A stretch of 64,000 nucleotides of DNA from Longitalea arenae (GCF_016924755.1 NZ_JAFFJX010000021.1:20031-84030), one strand, 5' to 3'; shown: positions 43,411 to 53,118, numbered from the stretch's first letter. Numbers and translations: made by a program. Notes: a model not told the origin generated them from the sequence alone.

Positions 43411-45369
43411 TTATGCATATAATTGCTCCCTTGCGCTGCTGCTGTTTTTTACCTGTTTGAATAAACAACCCTGGGGAAACTCTACGGAAATACTGGTTCC
43501 ATGATGACTTTCTACGGTAAAACGCCCATGCAGATCGCCGGTAAGCCCCTGCATGAGTTTAAAACCTAAAGAATCCTTTTTCAGGCGGTCGGCTTCTGAA
43601 ATGCCGATGCCATTATCAGTGATGGAAAGCAAAATGGTGTTCCGGCCGGTTTGCCCCAGCTGGATCCGGATCTCATTCGCTGTTCGTCCCGGGAATGCAT
43701 ACTTTATCGAATTGGTGATCGCTTCATTGACGATAAGTCCGATCGGAATGGCGATCGCAATATCTACTTCTATCTTTTCTATTGCCGAGCGGAAATGGAT
43801 GTATTTACCCAGATCAAAGGAATCATGCAGGTAATTGATCAGTTCCGGCAGGTAAACCGACAGATCAACCTGGGTCATATGCTCATCCTGATACAGTTTT
43901 TGATGGATCAATGACATGGCATAGATGCGGTGTTTGCTATTCTGAACAGCAAGCAGTGCTTCGTCGCGCAGGTATACCGACTGGCTTTCCAGCAAACTCA
44001 TTACTGTATGCAGGTTGTTCTTCACCCGGTGGTGGATCTCCTTTACCAGCCACTCCTTTTCCTCCAGCAAACGCTGCAAAGCCTGATTTTTAAAACTGAT
44101 CTCCTGGTTGTTCTGCCGTTTAATTCGGTATTGATTATATAACAAACCAAGAATGACCAGCAACAAGCCGATACCGCCAAAAGTGACATAGTGCAGGAGG
44201 GAAGCATTTTTTAATTCCAGTTTGCGCTTATTATTCAGGAGGTCCAACTCCTTGATCCGCGCATTTGACCGGCTCAGTTCGTATTCTGCCTTCAGCGAAG
44301 CTATGTTTTTAGACATCGAATTTTGGATGAAGCTGTCTGAAAGCAACTTCTCCCGCTCTTTCATCAAAAACGCTTCTTTATAATTGCCCTGTTTTACATA
44401 CCACGGCGTAATGGCCCTCAGGTAACGCATCTCCTGGTTGTAAGCGCCTTTGGCCCTTGCCAGGGAAATGGCCTCCTGCAGGTAATGAATAGCGTTGGGC
44501 AGATCGTCATTACCATAGGTTCTGGCCAAACCATATAATACCTGCAATTCACGCAGATAATTGCCCATGGCGCGTGATCGTTGCAAAGCTTCTTTCTGTA
44601 AAGCCACGGCCTTTTCCTTCAGTCCCTGTTTTGAATATACGGATGCCAGGTTATTGATGAGCGTGATATTGAGGCCCTGGTGTTCAACTTTGCCGCTCAA
44701 CCGGACGCCTTTCTCAAGGTAATAACGCGCCATTTCAAGCGCACCCGTCTCTTTGTGAAGTACGCCCAGGTGGTTGAAAATATTTAATGAAATATTTGAA
44801 AAGGGAAGACTATCATTCTGCCGCTCGGCAATTTTTAAGTACTGCAATGCTGTCTTGTAATTGTGCCGGTCGAGATGAGCCCATGAAATACTGTAATTGG
44901 CTTCCATGACGCCAAACCGGTCTCCGGCCTCTTCCGAGATCTTTAAGGCCTCGAGGAAATGTTTAATGGCATTGTCGTATTTGCCATTCCTTAATTCTAC
45001 AACACCTATCCTTATGGTTGCCGATGCGATACCTTTCTTTGAACCTGCTTTTTGAAAGAGTTTCAGCGCCTCGGTATATTTCTGCCTTGAGCTGTCAAAT
45101 TCGCCACGGTTATCATCGATCATGCCCATTTGAACAAGGATCAGCGCCAGCCCATTGCTGTCTTTTTGTTTCCTGGCAAGGCCAAGCGCCTGGTGAGAAT
45201 AGTAGATGGCCGAATCCTGTTTATAATACCGGTAGTATTTTATCAAATGTTCATAATCTGCAATGGTCAATGTTTTTTTATCAGGCAACTGGCCAATTGA
45301 ACAGACAGAAATGGCCAACAAAAAAGCTAACAAGATCAGCGGCCTTGCCATATGCTCCTTTTTTAACAA
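43411..45369 (-). CDS. TPR-containing sensor histidine kinase (HisKA_2 type)
   Basis: 652 aa. Signal/anchor at the N-terminus (LILLAFLLAISVCSIGQ), then five or more TPR-like helical pairs (KKGIASATIRIGVVELRNGKYDNAIKHFLEAL in pieces, FNHLGVLHKETGALEMARYYLEKG), one transmembrane segment (~395-412, FGGIGLLLVILGLLY), a short coiled coil, and the kinase core. The HisKA_2 box is LVKEIHHRVKNNLHTVMSLL (His about 445). HATPase motifs: IGLIVNEAITNSIKYAF and ITDNGIGISEADR, then KLMQGLTGDLHG. The TPRs lie on the periplasmic side. 44 bp before the response regulator, forming a two-component pair. Confidence 0.92.
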   Translation of the reverse strand: MLKKEHMARPLILLAFLLAISVCSIGQLPDKKTLTIADYEHLIKYYRYYKQDSAIYYSHQALGLARKQKDSNGLALILVQMGMIDDNRGEFDSSRQKYTEALKLFQKAGSKKGIASATIRIGVVELRNGKYDNAIKHFLEALKISEEAGDRFGVMEANYSISWAHLDRHNYKTALQYLKIAERQNDSLPFSNISLNIFNHLGVLHKETGALEMARYYLEKGVRLSGKVEHQGLNITLINNLASVYSKQGLKEKAVALQKEALQRSRAMGNYLRELQVLYGLARTYGNDDLPNAIHYLQEAISLARAKGAYNQEMRYLRAITPWYVKQGNYKEAFLMKEREKLLSDSFIQNSMSKNIASLKAEYELSRSNARIKELDLLNNKRKLELKNASLLHYVTFGGIGLLLVILGLLYNQYRIKRQNNQEISFKNQALQRLLEEKEWLVKEIHHRVKNNLHTVMSLLESQSVYLRDEALLAVQNSKHRIYAMSLIHQKLYQDEHMTQVDLSVYLPELINYLHDSFDLGKYIHFRSAIEKIEVDIAIAIPIGLIVNEAITNSIKYAFPGRTANEIRIQLGQTGRNTILLSITDNGIGISEADRLKKDSLGFKLMQGLTGDLHGRFTVESHHGTSISVEFPQGCLFKQVKNSSSAREQLYA

Positions 45370-45441
45370 AAATACCTGAATAATGGCACTGTATAATATG
45401 ACAAATGAAATTATTATTTATATATGTTACCAGCCATGCAT

Positions 45442-45459
45442 TTTCGCCAATTAGCGAAA
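45442..45459. promoter_or_regulatory. Palindrome between divergent kinase and AraC genes
   Basis: TTTCGC-CAATTA-GCGAAA, 6-bp arms, 6-bp spacer, in the 217-bp divergent intergenic region. A candidate operator for the AraC-type protein or for the kinase gene. Confidence 0.35.
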
Positions 45460-45586
45460 TATCGATAGCTATTATTTTGTTTTGCATGTTTATCCGTTTA
45501 CCAATCAGCAGTTTAATTCCTGGCATACAGATTGGCTGGCCATCAGTCTGACATTTGTCAATTTAACACCATACAACTTTATTTCT

Positions 45587-46498
45587 ATGCCCGGCCTCCA
45601 AAACAACAACCAGCTGACTGCTTTCACTCAGATGCCTTTTAGATGTAAAGACAACCAAACCGACGATTTTAACCGGTTCGAGATCCACCCGCTGGACTGG
45701 ATGAACACCAAAAACCCATCAGCCGGCGAGTTGCCGGAAAAACTCACCCAAATTGAATTGATATGGATTAAGAAGGGCAGGGGACAAATTGAGGTGGACG
45801 GCAAAAAGAATGTATTCGCTGATAATACGGTGTATTGCATTACTCCCGGCCGCTTGCGCAGGTATTCCATAGAACCGGGCATGTTTGGTTATTACCTGAA
45901 ATTTACCAACGAATTCATCAGGTTGTCAGAAGCCTACTCGAAAACCGCCGCCTGGTTCGACCGCTATCAGATGCATTCCCATTTTGCACCTATTTCTATC
46001 AGTTGTGAAATACAATGTGAGCTCGAGACCATCCTTCAAAAAATGAAACAGGAATACACGAATTATGATACCGGCAGAACTGAGCTGTTGAAAGGTCTGC
46101 TGAATGTCTTCATGATCTATTTATCCAGAAATGTACAAGCCACCTCAACAGAAAATCTTTTTTCGGGAGAAATGGAAATCGTGAGAAAATTCATGGCATT
46201 GATCAACAGGAATTACCGGTCAAAGAAAATGGTAAGCGACTATGCACATGACCTGCTGGTTACGCCCAATCATCTGAACCGCATCGTAAAGAAAATAACC
46301 GGTTTTTCTGCAAGCCACCATATTCAGCAGTTAATTATGCTGGAAGCAAAAAGACAGGCCATGTACCCCACATTAAGCATGAAAGAGATCGCCTATGACC
46401 TGGGCTTCGATAACCTGGCCCATTTCAGCAAATTCTTTAAAAATAATTGCGGAAAGAATTTTACGGAGTTCAAGAAAGAGATCCATAATCACGCTTAA
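45587..46498 (+). CDS. AraC-family regulator next to import cassette B
   Basis: 303 aa from MPGLQNNNQLTAF; an earlier in-frame ATG at 45482 would add 35 residues of improbable leader, since the family is usually 280-300 aa. N-terminal cupin-like sensor domain: LTQIELIWIKKGRGQIEVDGKKNVFADNTVYCITPGRLRRY (in pieces). C-terminal double HTH: KMVSDYAHDLLVTPNHLNRIVKKITGFSASH and SMKEIAYDLGFDNLAHFSKFFKNNCGKNF. Located 38 bp before the cassette B promoter on the same strand, so it may regulate it. PchR-like ferric siderophore sensing is a guess. Confidence 0.9.
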   Translation: MPGLQNNNQLTAFTQMPFRCKDNQTDDFNRFEIHPLDWMNTKNPSAGELPEKLTQIELIWIKKGRGQIEVDGKKNVFADNTVYCITPGRLRRYSIEPGMFGYYLKFTNEFIRLSEAYSKTAAWFDRYQMHSHFAPISISCEIQCELETILQKMKQEYTNYDTGRTELLKGLLNVFMIYLSRNVQATSTENLFSGEMEIVRKFMALINRNYRSKKMVSDYAHDLLVTPNHLNRIVKKITGFSASHHIQQLIMLEAKRQAMYPTLSMKEIAYDLGFDNLAHFSKFFKNNCGKNFTEFKKEIHNHA

Positions 46499-46535
46499 TG
46501 CTTTAGAAACGACCAACACTTAATGAAAAACTTTA

Positions 46536-46582
46536 TTTGTAGTGTAAACCAAACAACTATACATTTGCAACAGTATTGCAAT
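46536..46582 (+). promoter_or_regulatory. Promoter and palindromic operator of import cassette B
   Basis: TTTG (46536-46539), 20 bp, TAcaTTTG (46560-46567). TTTGCAACAGTATTGCAAT (46564-46582) is an inverted repeat with TTGCAA arms at the same spacing as cassette A's site. The TTG start codon is 21 bp after the -7 box here and 22 bp after it in cassette A. Confidence 0.75.
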
Positions 46583-46588
46583 TCTTAA

Positions 46589-46942
46589 TTGAAGGCAAAA
46601 AACACATATCGTCATCTTTTAGCAGGCCTCCTGTTGGCGCTGTATGCATTCATTGCTACACCGGTACAACTGTGGCATGATCATCCATCTTCCGCAAAAG
46701 CTACCCCAACCGCTCTATCGCAGCACGCCAAAAACGACACGGTGGCGGCAGGTACCGGCATTATACTGGAAGCTGATTGTGCGGTTTGTTCGCATAAGTA
46801 TTCATCTTATAACGACGAGGTATTAGCTCCTTACGAAATATCACTCGTTGCCCATGCAGTAAAATATAGTTGTTATTCTGTACAACAGCTTACTGCATCA
46901 ACTGCCTCATTGCCCAATAAGGGCCCTCCCGTATTATGCTGA
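46589..46942 (+). CDS. Small exported His/Cys protein of import cassette B
   Basis: 117 aa from a TTG start, no ATG being available before the hydrophobic region. MKAKNTYRHLLAGLLLALYAFIATPVQLWHDHP: signal or anchor then WHDHP; later CAVCSHKYSSY and the C-terminal PNKGPP. Paralogue of the protein at 17098 with the same motifs in the same order, while the regions between are diverged. Shared residues (LY, FIA, PVQ, WHxHP, CxxCSHxYS, NKGPP) point to His/Cys metal binding at the periplasmic face (inference). First gene of cassette B. No known Pfam family recognised. Confidence 0.75.
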   Translation: MKAKNTYRHLLAGLLLALYAFIATPVQLWHDHPSSAKATPTALSQHAKNDTVAAGTGIILEADCAVCSHKYSSYNDEVLAPYEISLVAHAVKYSCYSVQQLTASTASLPNKGPPVLC

Positions 46943-46981
46943 GTTTTTATTGTTGTGATTGCTGCCCTGTTAACACGCCGC

Positions 46982-46999
46982 TTCCGATGACTATCGGAA
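46982..46999 (+). other. mRNA hairpin between small protein B and the ABC ATPase
   Basis: TTCCGAT-GACT-ATCGGAA, perfect 7-bp stem and 4-nt loop, without a following T-tract. Corresponds in position to the hairpin after the small gene in cassette A. Confidence 0.5.
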
Positions 47000-47043
47000 C
47001 GGAAATTCCCTGTTTGTAATTTATTATTTAAATAATAACAGTC

Positions 47044-47745
47044 ATGCCTGTATTAGAAGCGGTACAGCTTGGCAAGCAGTATCATGGCCATACTGCGCTA
47101 AGCGACCTGAATTTATCTATTGATAAAGGTGATATCTTTTGCCTGCTCGGTCAGAACGGCGCCGGCAAAACCACGACCATCAACTTATTTCTCGGCTTTA
47201 CGCATGCTACCAGCGGCAAAGCGCTGGTCAATGGCATCCCGGTTCAACCCAATGAAATGGTTACCAAGAAATTCATTGCCTACATTCCTGAAGTAGTGCA
47301 GCTCTATGGCAATTTAACGGGTATAGAGAACCTTGCATTTTTCAGTCAGCTCGCAGGGTTTAACTATACCAAGGAAATGCTAAGCAATTTCCTGAGCAAA
47401 GCGGACCTGCAGAAGGAAGCACAGGACAAAAGGCTGTCCACTTACTCGAAAGGCATGCGCCAGAAAGTAGGTATCGCCATTGCGCTTGCCAAGAATGCCG
47501 ATGCGATTCTCATGGATGAACCTACCTCCGGCCTTGACCCGAAGGCCACGGCTGAATTCACCCGCATTTGTAAAGAACTGGCGGCTGCGGGCAAAACCAT
47601 CTTCATGGCAACCCATGATATTTTCAATGCGGTGAATGTGGGCACCCGTATTGGCATCATGAAACAGGGCAGCCTGGTTCATACGGTACAAACGAGCGAC
47701 ATTACCGCCAATGAATTACAGCAACTGTACCTGGAAACGATCTAA
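47044..47745 (+). CDS. ABC transporter ATP-binding protein
   Basis: 233 aa single ATPase domain: Walker A LLGQNGAGKTTTIN, Q loop region, signature STYSKGMRQKVGIAIALA, Walker B AILMDEPTSGLDPKA, H loop FMATHDIF. The type is that which pairs with ABC-2 permeases (NatA/NosF-like). It is the only ATPase of either import cassette and may serve both permease pairs. The receptor gene starts 14 bp after its stop. Confidence 0.95.
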   Translation: MPVLEAVQLGKQYHGHTALSDLNLSIDKGDIFCLLGQNGAGKTTTINLFLGFTHATSGKALVNGIPVQPNEMVTKKFIAYIPEVVQLYGNLTGIENLAFFSQLAGFNYTKEMLSNFLSKADLQKEAQDKRLSTYSKGMRQKVGIAIALAKNADAILMDEPTSGLDPKATAEFTRICKELAAAGKTIFMATHDIFNAVNVGTRIGIMKQGSLVHTVQTSDITANELQQLYLETI

Positions 47746-47759
47746 AATTGCAGCAACCC

Positions 47760-50255
47760 ATGAAATATTTATTAATAGCAATAAGCCTGTCGCTTTTTAC
47801 GCTTCCGGGTTTTAGCCAGGTTACTTTAACCGGAAATGTTACAGCAGAAACCGGTGAACCGGTGAAAGGTGCTACCATTACGGTAAAAAATAAGGAGATC
47901 AACCGGTCTGTCATGGCCGATGACCAGGGCCAGTTCAGTCTGGAGCTGATGCCTAAAAAACTTTACCATATTGCCGTTTCGAGCATCGGCTTTGACAATT
48001 TTGAAGAAACACTGGTGATCAATGAACATGCAGCAACCCTTAAAATTGTCTTAACTCCGCAGTTAAAGAACCTGCAATTGATCGAGATCGTTGGCCGAAG
48101 TGCGAAAAAGTATAACAGCGATTATTCATTCAGCGCCACCCGCACTGCCACATTGATCAAAGACATTCCACAGTCGATTACCGCCCTTACAAAAGAGCTG
48201 ATCACCGATCGCCAGGCTTTTCAATTAGCCGATGCAGTGAAGATGGCCAGCGGAGTCATTCCCTCCAGCTATTATAACCAGTACGCTATTCGCGGTATCA
48301 GCCAGAATGAGGAAGGGCAGATCATGAACGGCATGCGCACCCGCCAGTATTATTTTTTACAACCGCTTACTACTAATATAGAAAGGGTAGAAGTGATCAA
48401 AGGACCGGCCAGTGCTACCTTTGCCAGTGTTGATCCGGGGGGCAGTATCAACCTCGTCACTAAAAAGCCACTCAATAGCAACCGGAAAGAAATAAGTATC
48501 AGTGCCGGCAGTTTCAGCACTATCCGGGGATCCTTGGATTTTACCGGTCCGCTCAATGACAGTAAAACCTTATTGTACCGGCTCAATGGCGCTTACCAGG
48601 AAGCAAAAAGTTACCGCGACCTGGTGAGTAACAGATCATTATTGATCTCACCCTCATTTTCTTATATTCCGAATGACCGTACAGCCATTAATGTGGAAAT
48701 GATCCTGAGCAATCTGACCGGTGTGCTCGACAGAGGTCAGCCCATTTTTGGCGCCGTAGCGGGTGTTACAGATCTGCACAGCACGCCAACCAGCTTAAAC
48801 CTGGGCGCGCCCAATGATTTCTTCAGGTCCAAAGAACTTATTGTAACGGGCAATATCTCGCACCGTTTTTCGAGCCATATCAGTTTCAATACTTCCTATA
48901 TGAAACAAACCTGGGCGGAAGATCTGCAGGAACACCGCACCACGAACGCCTTTGGCGTTGATACCGCCAATAACGCCATTACTTCCCTTGCCGCCATGCA
49001 GTTCGTGCAACGGAAGCAGTTCTGGAATATCGATAATATCAACAGCTATTTCAATTTTGATCTTACTACCGGAAGCATCCATCACAAACTATTGATCGGT
49101 TACGATCTGCATAGCTGGCACAAGCTGAAAGGAGGCGGGCAAAATGCAGCCCGGGGATTTTTGTTGAAGGATGGAACTGTTGCCAATACCTACACAAAAG
49201 CAAACCTGAACAATTACCAAACGATCACCATTGATGGAATAGTAATGCCAAAGCCCAATGTACAGCATTTTAACCTGAATAACCCGGTGTATACGATCCG
49301 GAATACCGATGATTACCTGCTGAATGTGCGCACAGCGCTGCCTGCCGCACTCACCACCAGCAATGCCCTGTATATTCAGGAACAGTTACAATGGAAAAAA
49401 TTGACCTTGCTCCTGAGCCTGCGCCAGGAATGGTTTAAAGATATAACCAATTACAAATCGCCAAATGAGTCGTCGTTTACCAATACGGCCCTGCTGCCAA
49501 GAGTGGGTATTACATATGCCATTACGCCAACGATCAATGTCTATGGCACCTGGCTGGAAGGCTTTCAACCCCAATCGAATACTGTTACATTGATGCCAAA
49601 TACCGGCAATTTTTACAATTCAGCGAAATCAGCTGCGCAATTTGATCCCCTGATCAGCGATCTGAAAGAGTTGGGCGTCAAAGCCGGCTTATGGAAAAGC
49701 AGGTTACAGGTAACAATGGCTGCCTATGAAATAAACCAACAAAACATTTTAATAAATGCCAATGTTCCGGCTTTTCCCGATTCATTAACCACCCGGGGGG
49801 CAGACAGAAGCAGGGGTTTAGAAGTGGAAGTGGCGGGTTTTATTCTTCCGAACTGGCAGATAAATGCCTCATACAGTTACATCGATGCAAGCATCCGGGC
49901 CGACTATAAAGCCGAATTAGTAGGGGCGAGAAAAGAAAACACACCGGTGAACAGCGCCAATGTATGGACACGATACAACTTCGTTAAAGGTTCTGCCCTG
50001 AAAGATCTTGGCCTTGGTTTGGGATTTCAATACAGTGGCGACAAGATCCCCTGGTTTACCAGGGACTTTACAATACCTGCTTACACTTTGGTGGATATGG
50101 CATTGTATTTCAATCCCGGCAAAAGTAATATGCAGCTGGCCCTGCATATAAACAACGTTGCCAATAAAACATATTGGCTGGGTGCACAGAATTTCCTTCG
50201 CTTATTTCCCGGTGCCCCCAGGAATGGCATGTTAACAGCTACTTATAAATTTTAA
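47760..50255 (+). CDS. TonB-dependent siderophore-type receptor of cassette B
   Basis: 831 aa from the ATG giving MKYLLIAISLSLFTLPGFSQ; a TTG at 47748 in frame would add four residues. Domains: carboxypeptidase-regulatory-like (~22-105, VTLTGNVTAETGEPVKGATI), plug (~115-255: IPQSITALTKELITDRQAFQ, AIRGISQNEEGQIMNGMR, VEVIKGPASATFASVDPGGS, NLVTKKPL), barrel ending GMLTATYKF. Same receptor group as cassette A's, at clearly lower identity than a recent duplication would give. Outer-membrane import of a chelate energised by TonB. Confidence 0.93.
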   Translation: MKYLLIAISLSLFTLPGFSQVTLTGNVTAETGEPVKGATITVKNKEINRSVMADDQGQFSLELMPKKLYHIAVSSIGFDNFEETLVINEHAATLKIVLTPQLKNLQLIEIVGRSAKKYNSDYSFSATRTATLIKDIPQSITALTKELITDRQAFQLADAVKMASGVIPSSYYNQYAIRGISQNEEGQIMNGMRTRQYYFLQPLTTNIERVEVIKGPASATFASVDPGGSINLVTKKPLNSNRKEISISAGSFSTIRGSLDFTGPLNDSKTLLYRLNGAYQEAKSYRDLVSNRSLLISPSFSYIPNDRTAINVEMILSNLTGVLDRGQPIFGAVAGVTDLHSTPTSLNLGAPNDFFRSKELIVTGNISHRFSSHISFNTSYMKQTWAEDLQEHRTTNAFGVDTANNAITSLAAMQFVQRKQFWNIDNINSYFNFDLTTGSIHHKLLIGYDLHSWHKLKGGGQNAARGFLLKDGTVANTYTKANLNNYQTITIDGIVMPKPNVQHFNLNNPVYTIRNTDDYLLNVRTALPAALTTSNALYIQEQLQWKKLTLLLSLRQEWFKDITNYKSPNESSFTNTALLPRVGITYAITPTINVYGTWLEGFQPQSNTVTLMPNTGNFYNSAKSAAQFDPLISDLKELGVKAGLWKSRLQVTMAAYEINQQNILINANVPAFPDSLTTRGADRSRGLEVEVAGFILPNWQINASYSYIDASIRADYKAELVGARKENTPVNSANVWTRYNFVKGSALKDLGLGLGFQYSGDKIPWFTRDFTIPAYTLVDMALYFNPGKSNMQLALHINNVANKTYWLGAQNFLRLFPGAPRNGMLTATYKF

Positions 50256-50268
50256 TTGATCAGCACCT

Positions 50269-51717
50269 ATGCGGAAATCAGTTTTGATCTTATTTGCGAG
50301 GCAGGTTATGGGAATGGCTTTTAAAAATAAGGCGGTAATGGCTTTGCTTGGCCTCACCGTGATCCTGCTTATTTATGCTGCCTACAGCGGTTTTACCATT
50401 TATCAACAACAATCCCGCAGCCGGCAGTTGTATCAACAACAGGTGCGCGCGGATTGGGAAGATATGCCTGATAAACATCCACACCGGATGGCGCATTACG
50501 GTTACATTGCATTTCGCACAAAACATCCCCTGAGCTTTTTTGATTTTGGTATGGAAAGTTATACCGGTAATGCGGTCTTCCTTGAAGCGCACCGGCAGAA
50601 TTCGGTCAACTTTTCGGAAGCCGGTTTTAGCACCGGCATGCTTCGCTTTGGTGAAATAAGTATCGCCATGATCTTACAGGTACTCTTGCCATTGGTGATC
50701 TTCTTCATCGGCTTTAGCACGGTAGCAGCAGACAGGGAGAACGGTACTTTGAAGATCCTGCTTAGCCAGGGAACGTCCTGGCAAGAGATCATCGTTGGTA
50801 AAGCGTTGGGGCTGTTGGGCATCGCTTTGTGTATACTGTTACCGGTGATCCTGCTACTGATCATCGGCTGTTTTGTGTTGCCCGAAAAAAAATATATCGT
50901 TGACAATGTTTGTCGCATCGGCTGGCTGGCCTTGTCTTATATATGCTACGCCGGTATCATCAGTCTGATGGCAGTATTGATCTCCTCGATCGCCAAAACC
51001 GCAAAATCGGCATTGGTTTCATTGATCGGCATATGGTTATTATTTACTGTGATCATGCCACGAACCGCCCAGGCCATGGGCAATTACCTGCACGCCACGC
51101 CTTCCCGGATTGAATTTGAAACGGCTATTGAAAAAGACCTGATCAAAAAAGGGGATAGTCATGATCCAAACGATCCTTATTATAAGGCGCTGAAAGATTC
51201 GATCCTGAGACTGTATAAAGTGGATTCTGTTCAGCAGTTGCCGTTTAACTACAGTGGTTTTCAGATGAAAGAAGGGGAGAAAATAAGTGCCCAGATTTAT
51301 AACCGGCACCTGTTCGCTTTATTGAGGAAATACCAGCAACAAAATGATGTATCCCGGTATTCTGCCTTCATCAATCCTTTTGCAGCATTGCGGGATCTTT
51401 CAATGGCCATGAGCGGCACTGATTTTCGTTCCTATGTTCAATTTCAACAACAGGCAGAAAGGTACCGTTACCAACTGGCGCAGCATATGAACGAGCTGCA
51501 GATAAAACACATCAGCAATAAAAAACCGGGAGAGCACGACAAGCCTCATAGTATCAGCAGCGCGTTTTGGAAGGCTTTTCCCGATTTCGAATATAAAAGA
51601 ACCGGCCAGGGAACTGTTCTTCTACAGGAATTTCCGGCATTGGCATCTTTGCTGTGCTGGCTGACCTTACTCACTGCAATTACCACCATTCTATCAAAAA
51701 AATTAAAAGCATTATAG
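50269..51717 (+). CDS. ABC-2-type permease (DUF3526-like) B1
   Basis: 482 aa. Same plan as permease A1: helix KAVMALLGLTVILLIYAAYS, soluble domain (MAHYGYIAFRTKHPLSFFDFG has a counterpart AHFGIYLFKPLPALAIWDSG in A1), helix SIAMILQVLLPLVIFFIGF, coupling ENGTLKILLSQGTSWQEI, helices LLGIALCILLPVILLLIIG and ALVSLIGIWLLFTVIM, second domain with SAFINPFAALRDLSMAMSGTD, final helix LLCWLTLLTAITTIL. Pairs with B2 and the cassette ATPase. Confidence 0.86.
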   Translation: MRKSVLILFARQVMGMAFKNKAVMALLGLTVILLIYAAYSGFTIYQQQSRSRQLYQQQVRADWEDMPDKHPHRMAHYGYIAFRTKHPLSFFDFGMESYTGNAVFLEAHRQNSVNFSEAGFSTGMLRFGEISIAMILQVLLPLVIFFIGFSTVAADRENGTLKILLSQGTSWQEIIVGKALGLLGIALCILLPVILLLIIGCFVLPEKKYIVDNVCRIGWLALSYICYAGIISLMAVLISSIAKTAKSALVSLIGIWLLFTVIMPRTAQAMGNYLHATPSRIEFETAIEKDLIKKGDSHDPNDPYYKALKDSILRLYKVDSVQQLPFNYSGFQMKEGEKISAQIYNRHLFALLRKYQQQNDVSRYSAFINPFAALRDLSMAMSGTDFRSYVQFQQQAERYRYQLAQHMNELQIKHISNKKPGEHDKPHSISSAFWKAFPDFEYKRTGQGTVLLQEFPALASLLCWLTLLTAITTILSKKLKAL

Positions 51718-51720
51718 GGT

Positions 51721-53067
51721 ATGTTTCTGTTGTTATTGAAGAATTTCGTTCGGTCGAGAATCGTTGTAACCGGTCTGTCGATCATAATGCTGGCAGGCAT
51801 GATCAGTATTTTTATTGGCCGCCAGCACATTGAAAAAATAAAAAGCAGCATAGCCAAAACAGAACATTACCAGCGCGACCATATACAGCGCAACGTTCAA
51901 TTTTTCAACAAAGAGATGGGGCTGCTGCTGTATTACCTGCGGTTTGGTCTGGTTAATGAACCGCCGCCGCTGAATGCACTGTCTATCGGACAAAGGGATG
52001 TGAACAGTTCCATCCAGCATGTAACCATTCGCAATATTGAGAACCAGTTATATGATACCGATCTGTTCAATCCATATAGTTTACTCGCCGGCAACCTCGA
52101 TTTCAGCTTTGTATTGATCTACCTGTTTCCCTTACTCATCATCGCTTTTACCTACAATTTGTTATCGGAAGAAAAGGAAGGCGGAACATGGCGGCTGGTA
52201 TCAGCACAACACAAGCGGCCTGCGGTTATAATATTCAAAAAACTGGCTGTGCGTGCAGCTGTCATTTATACAGCATTGACTGTCTTGTGGGCGCTGGCAG
52301 CAGTATTATTGAGTTTACCAGCTGACAATAGTTTTTGGGCTGCTGTTAGCCTGTCGTTTTTGTATCTGTTATGTTGGTTTGCGATCAGCTTTTGGGTGGC
52401 TTCTTTACAAAAAAGTTCAGGCGCCAATGCCGTTATTTTGTTAAGTGCCTGGCTCTTGATGACAGTGATTTGTCCCGGCATGGCCAATAACTATATTACC
52501 AGCCAATATCCGGTGCCTGAAGCCCTGGCAACAGTAGTTAAGCAACGGGAGGGTTACCATGAAAAATGGGATATGGATAAGAAAATAACGATGGATAAGT
52601 TTTATGAACATTATCCGCAGTTCAACCAATATACATTACCCAATACGGAATTCAGTTGGCTCTGGTATTATGCCATGCAGCAAATGGGTGATGATGAAGC
52701 GCAGCAGGAAGCTGGGGAAATGAAAGCAAAACTCTGGCAAAGAGAAATAGCCAGCAGAACAATTTCTTATTTTATTCCCTCCATGCATACCCAGTATCAA
52801 TTGAATACCCTGGCACAATCGGGTTTGGGTAATCATTTGAAATTTCTTGATAGCACGAGGCAATTCCATGAAAACAAGCGTCTGCACTTCTATCCAAAGA
52901 TCTTTTCAGGTGCTGATGTAACTAAGGAGGACTGGAATTACTGTAAGGTAGAAACGTTTACGGAAAAGAGCCCGGTAACCTGGATGGCCATGCTGGTGCC
53001 GTTAATAATAATAAGCAGTTTACTGGGGGCAATCAGCTGGATCAATTTTAGAAAGACACCATATTAA
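51721..53067 (+). CDS. ABC-2-type permease (DUF3526-like) B2
   Basis: 448 aa, 3 bp after B1, so translationally close. N-terminal helix IVVTGLSIIMLAGMISIFI, soluble domain, helix FSFVLIYLFPLLIIAFTYNL, coupling SEEKEGGTWRLVSAQHKRPAV, helices VIYTALTVLWALAAVLL, FWAAVSLSFLYLLCWFAISFW and VILLSAWLLMTVICPGM, second soluble domain (ISYFIPSMHTQYQLNTLAQSG), final helix MAMLVPLIIISSLLGAISW. Counterpart of permease A2. Followed by a terminator, the end of cassette B. Confidence 0.84.
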   Translation: MFLLLLKNFVRSRIVVTGLSIIMLAGMISIFIGRQHIEKIKSSIAKTEHYQRDHIQRNVQFFNKEMGLLLYYLRFGLVNEPPPLNALSIGQRDVNSSIQHVTIRNIENQLYDTDLFNPYSLLAGNLDFSFVLIYLFPLLIIAFTYNLLSEEKEGGTWRLVSAQHKRPAVIIFKKLAVRAAVIYTALTVLWALAAVLLSLPADNSFWAAVSLSFLYLLCWFAISFWVASLQKSSGANAVILLSAWLLMTVICPGMANNYITSQYPVPEALATVVKQREGYHEKWDMDKKITMDKFYEHYPQFNQYTLPNTEFSWLWYYAMQQMGDDEAQQEAGEMKAKLWQREIASRTISYFIPSMHTQYQLNTLAQSGLGNHLKFLDSTRQFHENKRLHFYPKIFSGADVTKEDWNYCKVETFTEKSPVTWMAMLVPLIIISSLLGAISWINFRKTPY

Positions 53068-53090
53068 GTGGAAACATATATATATTAGGG

Positions 53091-53118
53091 AACGCTGAGG
53101 CAATGGCTCAGCGTTTTT
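53091..53118 (+). terminator. Intrinsic terminator of import cassette B
   Basis: AACGCTGAG / CTCAGCGTT, 9-bp stem, 7-nt loop, then five T including those of the stem. Confidence 0.85.
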
